Assembly: GCA_014377305.1 (NCBI GenBank)
Contig: JACMPW010000015.1
Location: 100,815 to 164,814 of the forward strand
Origin: Candidatus Altimarinota bacterium
GTDB taxonomy: Bacteria > Patescibacteriota > Gracilibacteria > BD1-5 > UBA2023
DNA: 64,000 nt
Reading direction: 5' to 3'
The position numbers and the translations under genes were made by a program. The notes below the pieces were generated by a model. It made no database searches. It was not told where the DNA came from and saw only the letters and a program-made list of their open reading frames with translations. Positions 33,599 to 42,731 of this stretch are shown here, piece by piece (position 1 is the stretch's first letter; each line of letters begins with the position of its first letter).

Positions 33599-34006
33599 CT
33601 AGTAGGTGAACGAGAGATCAACTACATCGATCTCTCGTTTTATAGCGATCATAGCAGACTCGACGAGTGCCCTATAGGAGAGTCCTCCTCGTATACATGT
33701 ACGAGAGACAAAGTTACGGATACCATTGAGATACTTGGTGATGATATTGACTACCTGCGTATATCGACTATCCCTCTTGTCTCCACGCAATCGGACAAGG
33801 AGATGGTCGACTCCTGCACTCATCACTCAGACTCTATATCCGAGACTCTTGAGTCCTTCGGAAAATATCCGTATCTCTATGAGTTCTTTGATGATCTCAC
33901 GAGACTTCAGAGAGAGCCACCTTCGTTGCATAGAACTGATCTCCTGATATGAGATATCTATTGCTGAGTGATTGCTCTGAGCTATATTGTTGTTGTTTGT
34001 AGTCAT
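33599..34006 (-). CDS. Hypothetical soluble protein, 135 aa
   Basis: It begins MTTNNNNIAQSNHSAID and continues as a helix-rich, Arg/Lys-rich protein (QRRWLSLKSREIIKELIEIR; HLLVRLRGDKRDSRYTQVV; GGLSYRALVESAMIAIKRE). One UGA glycine (YRVGVMSAG). No known family. The first codons ATGACTAC(A/G)AACAACAAC are shared with the small gene at 34349, so one start region may be a duplicate of the other. It could be nucleic-acid binding by charge, but this is a guess. Confidence 0.65.
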
Positions 34007-34130
34007 AGTATTGTATAGTAAAAAATAAAAATAATGAGTGAAGACTCTGTGAATAACAGGTGAATAGAATATAGGAAAAGAGGAAACAGAAAACGGACAA
34101 AATCAGGACAAAAAAATAAGGAATATAAAA

Positions 34131-34157
34131 AACCCTCCCGAATGACTCGAGAGGGTT
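34131..34157 (-). terminator. Terminator of the 58-aa gene
   Basis: 7-bp stem AACCCTC/GAGGGTT; on the minus strand it is followed by TTTTTTATATT. Confidence 0.75.
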
Positions 34158-34172
34158 GTTTGGATAGAGAGA

Positions 34173-34349
34173 TTAGTACTTCTTGTTTTGGTTATCATTT
34201 CCCATTTTTGGCTGTGGATCACTTGGATGAGTTCCAGTCTTCTTGGTATCATCACCAGTTGCAGGCTGAGCTCCAGGAGTACTCATGTTTTCCCATGATT
34301 TTTTGGGATTTGTATCGTTACCAGCTGTAGAGTTGTTGTTCGTAGTCAT
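34173..34349 (-). CDS. Small hydrophilic protein, 58 aa
   Basis: An open frame of 58 codons, MTTNNNSTAGNDTNPKKSWE followed by a Pro/Thr/Lys/Asn-rich tail ending QNKKY, with TAA and its own terminator 16 bases downstream. The composition suggests a disordered peptide. No UGA codon. The leader TAACCCTCTTCACTATG resembles that of the 26737 gene. Unknown function. Confidence 0.6.
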   Translation of the reverse strand: MTTNNNSTAGNDTNPKKSWENMSTPGAQPATGDDTKKTGTHPSDPQPKMGNDNQNKKY

Positions 34350-34614
34350 AGTGAAGAGGGTTAGAATAAGAGATACTATTATTTTTCGAGAATTTTCTGA
34401 TGTGTTATGGCGGTATATGTATCATAGAGAACTGTATCTCTGCTTCTCTGGATTGTGTATTTGTACGCATAGTACATAGAGTGTTAGAGATACATGAGCC
34501 CTAGAGGACTGTGATAACTATAGCCAATAACGAACGAGAAAAAAAGACAAAAAGAAGACAGTTATAAGAATCAAGTATAGTACCAAAATATAGAATTGCT
34601 ATATACAATGAAAT

Positions 34615-37137
34615 ATGTACTATATAGGAATGAATATTGGACTCTCAGGTATGAGAGGGGAAGTGGACTCGTTTTCATTTTTTGCAGGAACAATACATAT
34701 TATGAGTACACTATCTCAGGAGATATGACGAATAGATACACTATGAGAAAAATACGGCTGAGGAGAGTCTACTATAGAATCTGATTTTTTAGAGTGACGA
34801 AGATACTATGAGTTATTAGTTCATTGGAACAAGGATGAGGAAATATGAGACAGAGAAGATATGCTCACGCTTGCTATGGCAAGTTGTCATCATGCCCTCA
34901 CATTGACTGGAACACAGAGAGAAAGACTCATCAAGATAGATATACTCCTTCTCATGATGGATATAGTAACACTCACCAGTCCAATCAATATATTAAAACG
35001 GGAACGATACTTCTATAGAGCAGTCGAGATCGCCAAATACTCACCTGAAGAGGATTTTCTCTCGACTCCTCACGGGCAGCGTATCAAAGAAGCCTACTGT
35101 ACATATATCGATCCAAAATTCGGTAACAACTTCAATAATAGAGAATGTAGTGAGTTCCTAGAGCTCATGCAGTCTCGGATCAGTGCCGAGAGCAATAAAA
35201 ATATATCACAACGGACGGAGCAAGCAAGAGATAGCAAGAACTATATCAGCAAAAAAGATACTCCGGAAGGTATACTCGAGAAGCTCGAGATAGCACTCGG
35301 TCCCGTCCGTCTGGTGATCATAGCAACAGAGAGTGGAGAGATCTGTACCCATCACCATATAGAGAGATCTGAGGCAGAGCGTCTCCAGGAGAACTCATGT
35401 GGTATCCGTACGCTCCAGACCAAGGTATTATTCGACAAAGAAAAAAGATACGAGTATCTCATCGATCGTGGGAGTCAGGATGCCAGTGGTATATTCAACA
35501 CAGAGCAGATACGTGATATCATAGAACCGATACTCTCTATCTATATCGAGAGACTGGAATATGAATATGCTCTTGCTCATGCTGATCATGACGCGTGTAT
35601 CCATCAACATGAGGAGCAGGCTAAGATAGACACAGAAATAAGAGACTACAGTGCATTCCTAAAATGAGTACTCTCAGATACGTCACTCGCTGGGAGTAGG
35701 GATGGAGTAGAGGATATAGAGTACTACACTCGAGCTATCGATATTGCTCGGATCGTCATATCGCACCATCGCAACAAGACCCACTCGACAATAGATGAGT
35801 TCTTCACAGAGATAGATACGATCTTATGAGGAAAAATCAATAGAACAGTATGCAGTATGGTGATCTCGATCCTCCTCGCTCGCTACGAGACGATGCACGG
35901 GACTGGATATCCATCCTGACTCAATCAACAGAAGATCTCTCTCTCAGGCAAGATCTACAGCATCATACGAGCCTACGAGACACTCACCAGTATGTATCCA
36001 GGGAGACCTGGAAAAGTCATATCCACACTCGAGAACTGGTGATGATGAGGATACTTCGATAGGAGGCTGTTGTCTCTTTTTATAGCAAATATCTCAGGTA
36101 TTCCTGTGATGCCCATGAGAGAAAAACAAACCCCAACAGACGACCGCATCGACAGCTATAAGCTATGCCAGGAACAGTGGGAAGCTCTCATCACACATAT
36201 CGACGAGATGTCGATCCTCTATGATGAGTTCCGTAGTATATGAACGAGTGAGCAAAGGAGGAAGGCACTCGTACCGAAGATCGATAGAGAACGACTCGAG
36301 ATACTGAGAGTTGCTGATCTTGCGAATATCATCATCATCGAACGCCACGAACTCGACGAAAGTAATAATCAGAAGGAATGAGCCCCATGAAGTCCAGATG
36401 ACTGACTCATACCTCTAGGCATAAGCAATGCTATACAAAAATGAGAAATACTCAGACGTCTCCTCATAGAGATCTATACAAGCCCGCTCCCACGAGCCAA
36501 AAAAACCACAGAGACTATATGTCAGAGAGTATACGAATGTATAGAGAAATGTATACGGTGTCCTCGTATCCAGACCATCGAAAGCCTGACCAATCCAGCC
36601 AAAAATCAAATCGGAGGCACACTGAGTTTTGCATCGAGGTTCATCGGTCTGGGAGAGGGTCGTCAGAAAGAGCTCAGGCAACTCATACTCGATATCATCT
36701 CATCATCGAGTCAATCGATCCACCTCATCATCACGCATGGTGATGTCATGCGACATCTCCTATTCCTCATAGAGAGCCTATTCGATCAAGAAAAATTCAT
36801 AGGATTACGCCATGATGTATGAAATGCTACAGTCCACACACTCTTGTTCCGGTGAGATCGGATCGTAGAGTGGGATCTCCTCTTCTCGATCTCTGATTGG
36901 AAACTGATGCTCGATACGATCAACATATTCACAGAGACTATATTCGGTGATATATTCTATCTGAGAGGCGATCACCAAGTGAGTCTGATACGACTACGAG
37001 ACAGATTCCTCGACTATATCGATCTCAAAAATGAAACCAATCCAGAGAAAGTATGAGAATTCATACAGGCACTGGATGAAAATCGACTCACTGCACACTT
37101 CTCAGCAATACTGAGAAGGGAGTGAGTTATCAGATAA
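34615..37137 (+). CDS. HD-GYP-like protein fused to a C-terminal histidine phosphatase
   Basis: One 840-residue frame with UGA=Gly. The N-terminal 400 residues are helix-rich with a GAF-like stretch (GPVRLVIIATESGEICTHHH). Residues about 385-460 carry HHRNKTHSTIDEF and ARYETMHGTGYPSGL then SLSGKIYSIIRAYETLTS, which matches the HD-GYP signature HH..wDG.GYP.GL...I...I..v.D..da+t, though the first metal His-Asp is not clear, so it may be inactive. Residues about 570-720 form a histidine phosphatase: IIERHELDESN (His578), TSPLPRAKKTTETI (Arg627) and LIITHGDVMRHLL (His708). Start ATG 34615; 34630 is possible. Convergent with the helicase across a terminator. Signalling by cyclic dinucleotide is a guess. 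Confidence 0.7.
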
Positions 37138-37139
37138 CA

Positions 37140-37167
37140 AAAAAGAACTCCTTTTGGAGTTCTTTTT
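37140..37167. terminator. Bidirectional terminator between fusion gene and helicase
   Basis: Perfect 12-bp stem AAAAAGAACTCC/GGAGTTCTTTTT with a TTTT loop; T-runs on both strands. Confidence 0.9.
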
Positions 37168-37178
37168 GTATGAATGAA

Positions 37179-38765
37179 CTATTCACCTCGTTGTGAGTGT
37201 GCATGGTGTGATGCATCTCCTCGAGACTGAGATGGTCGTGGCTCGCGGTATCCAGCAGATGATCCACTATCACCGAATGAGTGACCACCGTTGCCTCCAC
37301 CCTGAGAACCACGATATCCAGATCCACCACCCTGTCCACCCTGATATCCACCACCAGAACCTGATGATGAACCACCTCGGTATCCTCCACCACCGTTGTC
37401 ATCACGACGAGGAGATGAGTATCCTCCTGATGACGATCCGCCTTCTCGGCTCTTGCCATCGTATCCTCCAGAACCAGATGATGAACCACCTCGGTAGCCA
37501 CCTCCTGATCCACCAGAACTCGACCCTCCACGGTATCCACCACCACCTGATGATGAACCACCTCGGTATCCACCTCCGCCTCCATTTCCTCGATATCCTC
37601 CTCCTGATCCTCCGCTAGAGCGAGGTGGACGAGTATCCTTTTGTCGTGGGATGACGACACCCTCGACATCAACCTCGTTGATCTCGATACGATGCATACG
37701 CTCGATACGCTGGAGCTGGCGAGCCTCCTCAGACGAAACGAACATGATCGCATGACCATCAGCACCCGCTCGACCAGTACGACCGATACGGTGGATATAT
37801 GCCTCTGGATCGTGTGGGACATGGTAGTTGACTACGAGTCCGATATTGTTGAGATTGAGTCCGCGAGATGCGACATCCGTACCGATGAATATTCGGACTT
37901 TACCAGCCTTGAACGCCTCGATAGCTCGTACTCGATCTCGTTGCATCATATCTCCGTTGATATACGCGGCCGAGAATCCATCACGGTGGAGGTATCTCTC
38001 GAGTTCCTCAGTTTCGTGTTTGCGAGCGGTGAATATGATCACCTTGTGATCAGGGAACCTTTCGAGAGTACGCTTGAGAAGAGGGTACTTATCACGAGAT
38101 CCAACACGCATGAATACATGATCGATCGTGTCGACTGTAGGAGTCTTCGAGAGGATGAGTGACTCATATCCTCATTTCATATTGTCATCGATCAGGTTCG
38201 TGATCTCGCGAGTATATGTCGCTGAGAATGTCATGACCTGCTCGAGTGACTGGAGCTGCTCCCAGATCTCGACAACAGCACGAGAGAATCCCATATCCAT
38301 CATCTGATCTACCTCGTCGATGACGAGCATAGTGATCCCTGAGAGATCGATAGCACGACGCTCGATCATATCCATGAGACGACCTGGAGTCGCGACGATG
38401 ACCTGTGGTCCGTCACGAAGCTGCTCGATCTGGCGACGGATAGGGAACCCACCGAACACAGCGAGAGATCCCATACGCATATCTCGAGAGATATTGACGA
38501 CCTCCTCACGAGTCTGCATAGCGAGCTCACGAGTCGGTTCGAGGATGAGGATCTGTGGCTTGCGGAGACGAGGATCGATACGATTGAGAGCCGGTATGAC
38601 GAACGCAGCTGTCTTACCAGATCCAGTATTGGATTGGACGATGATGTTCTTGTTTTCGAGGGCGACTGGGATGACGGCAGCCTGTACCTCAGTAGGCTCA
38701 GTATAGCCGAGCTTGGCAACAGCGGTGACGATCTCAGCACGGAGTGCTAGGTCAGAGAAGAGCAT
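37179..38765 (-). CDS. DEAD-box RNA helicase with Gly/Arg/Ser/Tyr-rich tail
   Basis: ATP-dependent RNA helicase, 528 residues. Motifs in order: Q-motif region EPTEVQAAVIP, SNTGSGKTAAF (I), PTRELAMQ (Ia), TPGRLMD (Ib), VIDEVD (II; DEVD rather than DEAD), FSAT (III), TDVASRGLN (V) and HRIGRTGRAG (VI). The second Arg of motif VI is CGA, showing CGA=Arg. The single UGA Gly follows DDNMK. The C-terminal 150 residues are GGYRGG/SSSG repeats, an RGG-like RNA-binding and phase-separating type of tail. Such helicases act in ribosome assembly and RNA decay at low temperature. A 5' leader of over 300 bases with a 7-bp hairpin may regulate it. Confidence 0.92.
37240..37620 (-). repeat. Gly-rich coding repeats in helicase tail
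   Basis: Imperfect tandem units encoding GGGYRGGSSSG and variants, read on the minus strand as repeats of CGAGGTGGTTCATCATCAGG. The glycines use GGN, not UGA. These are protein-level repeats, not a CRISPR array: unit lengths vary and there are no unique spacers. Confidence 0.8.
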
Positions 38766-39130
38766 AGGAAAAATGGGTTATCCCTCGGGCAAAAACGCCT
38801 GAGAGAAAAAAAGTAAAGTACAATATCCGAATATCGGAAATATGTGAGAAACGATGATATACACATGAAACCAGGTACCGATGGAACGAGTAGGGAAGCC
38901 CTATGACGGTGTGTGGGTCTCTATTGCGGATAGCGAGAGTGACTCTCTATTTTCTTTTATACTATTTGAGAAAATATTTACAGAGGGATAGTCTCCAATA
39001 CAGTATGGAAAACAGGTAGTAAATAGCTCCAGATATGGGGAGAAGCGATCTATATAGGTATATATGCTCCTCGGGAAAAAGAAATTGTGAGCGGAGTATA
39101 TAGAAAAGACGAAGGAAAGCAAAAGATAAT
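38766..39130. other. Leader of the helicase and intergenic region
   Basis: No convincing gene. A hairpin CTCGGGC-AAAAAC-GCCTGAG lies at 38787-38806, in the presumed 5' leader of the helicase. Minus-strand frames here overlap the promoter of the 39192 gene and look accidental. Confidence 0.5.
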
Positions 39131-39160
39131 TTGACAGATGAGGTGTGTGTGTGGTATAGT
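39131..39160 (+). promoter_or_regulatory. Consensus sigma-70 promoter of the 66-aa gene
   Basis: TTGACA (39131-39136), 18-base spacer, TATAGT (39155-39160). It is the only consensus TTGACA promoter noticed in the window; the others use TTGCA. Confidence 0.75.
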
Positions 39161-39191
39161 GATTTTGCCAATCAACTTTAGGAGGAAAAAA

Positions 39192-39392
39192 ATGGCTAAT
39201 AACTCTGAACTCACTATCAAAGGAAATCGTGTCAAATTCATCAATGGTCATCTTTATGTGAATGGAAATGACCTGAATCTGAAACAATGGGATAGTGACC
39301 CAAAACAATGGTCAAACCGCCACGGAACAAAACAATCCGAGTACAGCGGGAAATCCCTTGAAGAAGTTTTGAAAATGAAAGGCTATATTTGA
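39192..39392 (+). CDS. Small protein, 66 aa, apparently ending at UGA
   Basis: The start ATG follows a perfect Shine-Dalgarno AGGAGG (39181-39186), rare in this window. The peptide begins MANNSELTIKGNRVKFING and ends LEEVLKMKGYI; no family recognised. The next in-frame codon is TGA (39390-39392). If TGA is Gly as elsewhere, the frame runs through the downstream terminator hairpin to TAA at 39585 (131 aa) and the transcript would lack a stop. A consensus promoter, strong RBS, compact ORF and terminator fit a gene whose stop is UGA. It may be foreign DNA from a standard-code organism, or the longer product may be real. The end is therefore uncertain. Confidence 0.6.
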   Translation: MANNSELTIKGNRVKFINGHLYVNGNDLNLKQWDSDPKQWSNRHGTKQSEYSGKSLEEVLKMKGYI

Positions 39393-39458
39393 TGCCTTCT
39401 ACTGGATGAGTCTATATCGTGTATTCGTACAGTGATATATTCTCAGTTGGTAAACCGG

Positions 39459-39483
39459 GGCTCGCTTGCGAGCCTCTTTTTTT
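39459..39483 (+). terminator. Terminator of the 66-aa gene
   Basis: GC-rich stem GGCTCG/CGAGCC with a 4-base loop, followed by TCTTTTTTT. Confidence 0.9.
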
Positions 39484-39568
39484 ATGGTTGTACTATTCGC
39501 GAAGAAAGTGTTGGAAAAATAGACGAAAATAATAGAATAGGGGAAATTATCAAAACAGTATACCTCTC

Positions 39569-41137
39569 ATGAAAATCTCAAAAATAAAAATCAAGAACTT
39601 TAGGTCATATCAAGATGAAACTATTATTCTGGTAAAGAATATGAATATTATCTTGTGAAAGAATGATGCCTGAAAATCTTCTATTTTGGAGGCACTGGAT
39701 ATTTTTTTCAATGATAGGGATGGTGCAATAAAAATTGAATCCAGCGATCTCAATAAAACTGCTCTGACTAATTGAGAATCTGAGATCACTATTACAGTTT
39801 GTTTTAAAGAATTTGATGATAAAATTACTCTTGAGACCGTACCAACATATATTAGTAGAGAATATCTACTAAATGCGGATTGAGAAATTGAAATCACCAA
39901 AGTTTATCAATGAAAGACTATGGGGTCTTCGGTATTTATAAAAGCTATCCATCCAGCGAATGATGATTTTCTTAAGGGATTACTTTTAACAAAGATCAAA
40001 GATTTGCAAAAATATGTAAAAGATAATTCAATTACAGTAAGTGGTAAAGAATACGTATCAAGTGATCTACGTGAAGCCATAAGGGATTCTTATGGGAGTC
40101 TAACTTTCGAGGAGCAATACATACCTGCAGATAAAGAAGGGGCGAAAGAAATATGGGAAAAGATACAAGTAAAGTTGCCTACATACACATTATTCCAATC
40201 CGATAGATCTAATACAGACCAAGATAGTGAAGTTCAAGATCCAATGAATATAGCACTCAAAAATATACTATCAGAGCCTGAAATAGTAAAACAATTGACT
40301 TGGGTATTCGAAAGAGTGAAGGAAGAATCTGAAAAAATAGCTCAATGAACACTCATACAGCTACAAGGAATAAATCCAACACTTGCAAGTCAACTCTCTA
40401 CAAAACCACCAGCCTTTGAGAAATTATGATGGATAAAAGCATTCTGAAAAACAGAGATTGAAACCGATAGCATTCCCCTCAATAAAAGAGGGAGTGGTGT
40501 AAAAAGAATGATACTACTTTCATTCTTCTTGAATGAAGTAGAAAGGCGTAAAAATGAAGAAAACCTATGAAATGTTATATACGCTTTCGAGGAGCCCGAA
40601 ACCTCACAACATCCAGAGCACCAACAAATATTGATAAATGCTTTCAAGCGACTATCGGAATCTGATTGAGTCCAAGTAATCCTCACTACTCACTCACCCT
40701 ATGTCTATAAGGATTGCATAAGTGATACCTCCAATCAATTGATCTATATCGGGACAACTGATACCTGAGAAAAATCATGTACTGATATCCGCGATAATTG
40801 GAGAAGTTTTACTTGGAGTCCATCATGGTGAGAGATCAACTTCTACGTCTACGATCTACCAACATTCGAGTTCTTCAATGAGCTCTATGGCTATATAGAT
40901 GAAAAACGAGATAAATCAGTTTACAGATATGCGGATGATGTATTTGTATGATTATGAGGATTAAGCAAGAGTGAAAAATGGACTGAAAATAGCTGAACAT
41001 CATATGATACAACATACATTACATGTATTCGCCATAAACTACATCACCCTGAAAACACTACCTGAGTCGATCACCGAGATAAAATCAAAAATGCAATCGA
41101 TGATATGATCCAGATAATCTCTAAAATCCCGAAATAA
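39569..41137 (+). CDS. AAA ATPase, OLD/RecF-like (AAA_15 type)
   Basis: A 522-residue ABC-type ATPase of the kind found in defence cassettes. It starts KISKIKIKNFRSYQDET. Walker A is GKNDAGKS (residues 30-37) and both its glycines are UGA. SGVKRMILL matches the signature motif, and AFEEPETSQHPEHQQ is Walker B, followed by VILTTHSPYV (H-loop). The C-terminal 160 residues are an extra domain (NFYVYDLPTFEFFNELYGY) without a TOPRIM pattern I can see. The gene is AT-rich and uses UGA for many glycines. Its TAA is 1 base before the methyltransferase ATG, so it belongs to the restriction-modification operon. Confidence 0.85.
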
Positions 41138-41138
41138 T

Positions 41139-42701
41139 ATGCCCACTCTCCACTGGATCTGAAAAGACAAAGTCATCAATCATCATCGTGAGATCCCATA
41201 CCGTCTCCTGAAAAAAGAGTATGTCCATGGGAGTGATACGAGTGAGAACAAGATCATCCGATGAGACAATCTCGAAGCCCTGAAGTCACTCCTCCCTGAG
41301 TATCGTGGACGGGTGAAGTGTATCTACATAGACCCTCCGTACAACACAGGGAATGAGTGATGGATCTACAACGACAATGTGAACGATCCCAAGATGAAGC
41401 GGTGGCTCCATACCGTCGTCGGCAAGGAGTGAGAAGATCTCTCTCGTCATGATAAGTGGCTCTGTATGATGTATCCTCATCTCCGCCTCCTCCACGAGCT
41501 CCTCGCTCCAGATGGAGTCATATTTGTCTCTATTAACTTTATGCATGAACATGCAAATCTTCGATTAGTTATGGATGAAATTTTCTGAAATAGTAATTGT
41601 TTATGAGAGATTACCTGGGAGTCGACCACACAACCAATCAATTCATGATCTGCTAGATTTTGATTACAACAAAAAGTTGAACCAATAATTTTTTATGCTA
41701 AGGATATAAAGCGCCAAAATGGTTTTATTTTAGAGGAGCTTGATTCATGATTACGATATCCACACGCATGAAAACTTTGAGCTTGTAGATTTGAGATAAT
41801 TGAAAAATCTGATGCAGGTGCATATGAAAGAAAGACAATGAAATTTCCAATACTTTGATAGATACCTAGGGAATGAAAACGATGGCAAATTGGAGAGGAT
41901 CTTGCTAGAGAATTAGAAAAAAATAAGAAAATTGAAATCGTAGATTGATTAGTAAAGAGATCAGTATATCCTGAAGATGAATTAGATAAAAGGAAGTTTG
42001 TGCCATTTTGGTCACATTTTACTGCATCTCAAACTGGAACTGCACAAACAGGAAAAGATTTATTAAATGAAGTTATGTGAGCTCCAATGTGATTTGATAC
42101 TGTAAAACCAGTAAAACTCATAGAAGGACTAATTTCACACTTTAGTAAAAATGCAATTATTCTCGATTCTTTTGCATGATCTGGTACGACGGCACATGCC
42201 GTGCTGAATCTGAATAAGCGTGATGGATGAAACCGAAAATTCATCCTCGTAGAGATGGAGGACTATGCTGAGACGATCACGGCAGAGCGAGTACGGCGAG
42301 TGATAGGCGGATACGGGGATACGGAGGGGACGGGTGGAGGATTCTCCCTCTATAGTCTCGGGGATGAGCTCCTCGATCGTGACGGTAATCTGAACGGTGA
42401 GGCGAGTATAGAGGATATCAGACAGTATATCATCATCTCGGAAACCCGCGGTGCAGAGATGTCATATGAGTCAGGTACTGTGGATCATCCCTACTTCCTC
42501 ATGCGTACGGTCGGACGAGATCACTACTTCTACTATGAGCGTGAGCAACTCACGATCCTTGATCGAGATTTTCTCGATACGATAGTCATCCCTCAGGATA
42601 GCTATACGATATGGGCGGACAAGTGTAGTTTTTCTCGTGCAGAGCTCGATCGACTCAACATAGCATTCAAAAAAATCCCAAGAGATATCCGCAAGATCTA
42701 G
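41139..42701 (+). pseudogene. Type III DNA methyltransferase (Mod), interrupted by in-frame TAG
   Basis: Beta-type N6-adenine/N4-cytosine methyltransferase, 520 codons. The catalytic motif is YIDPPYNTGNEGW, and the AdoMet motif SFAGSGTTAHAV lies near the C-terminal end, its first Gly being UGA. An in-frame TAG at 41859-41861, right after a UGA (reading FPILG-stop-IPREG), cuts the frame between the two motifs; a one-base change from TGG would explain it. No good restart follows. The middle (about 41528-42195) is AT-rich and UGA-rich while both ends are in the host codon style, as if the target-recognition part had been swapped. Unless the TAG is suppressed or an assembly error, the enzyme is inactive. 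Confidence 0.8.
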
Positions 42702-42731
42702 TTCATATTTTCAATATAACTCTCTCACAGT

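Noticed and set aside
37130..37822. Minus and plus frames overlapping the helicase tail, and a CRISPR-like repeat
   Set aside because: The repeats vary in length, lie in frame with a Gly-rich helicase tail and lack unique spacers.
38901..39308. Minus-strand frames of 64-135 codons
   Set aside because: They overlap the promoter, RBS and coding region of the plus-strand 66-aa gene and show no domain or start signal.
41859..41861. TAG as a sense codon
   Set aside because: TAG ends many intact genes here (ftsK, htpX, mraY, the MBL gene), so general recoding is not supported; a local mutation is simpler.
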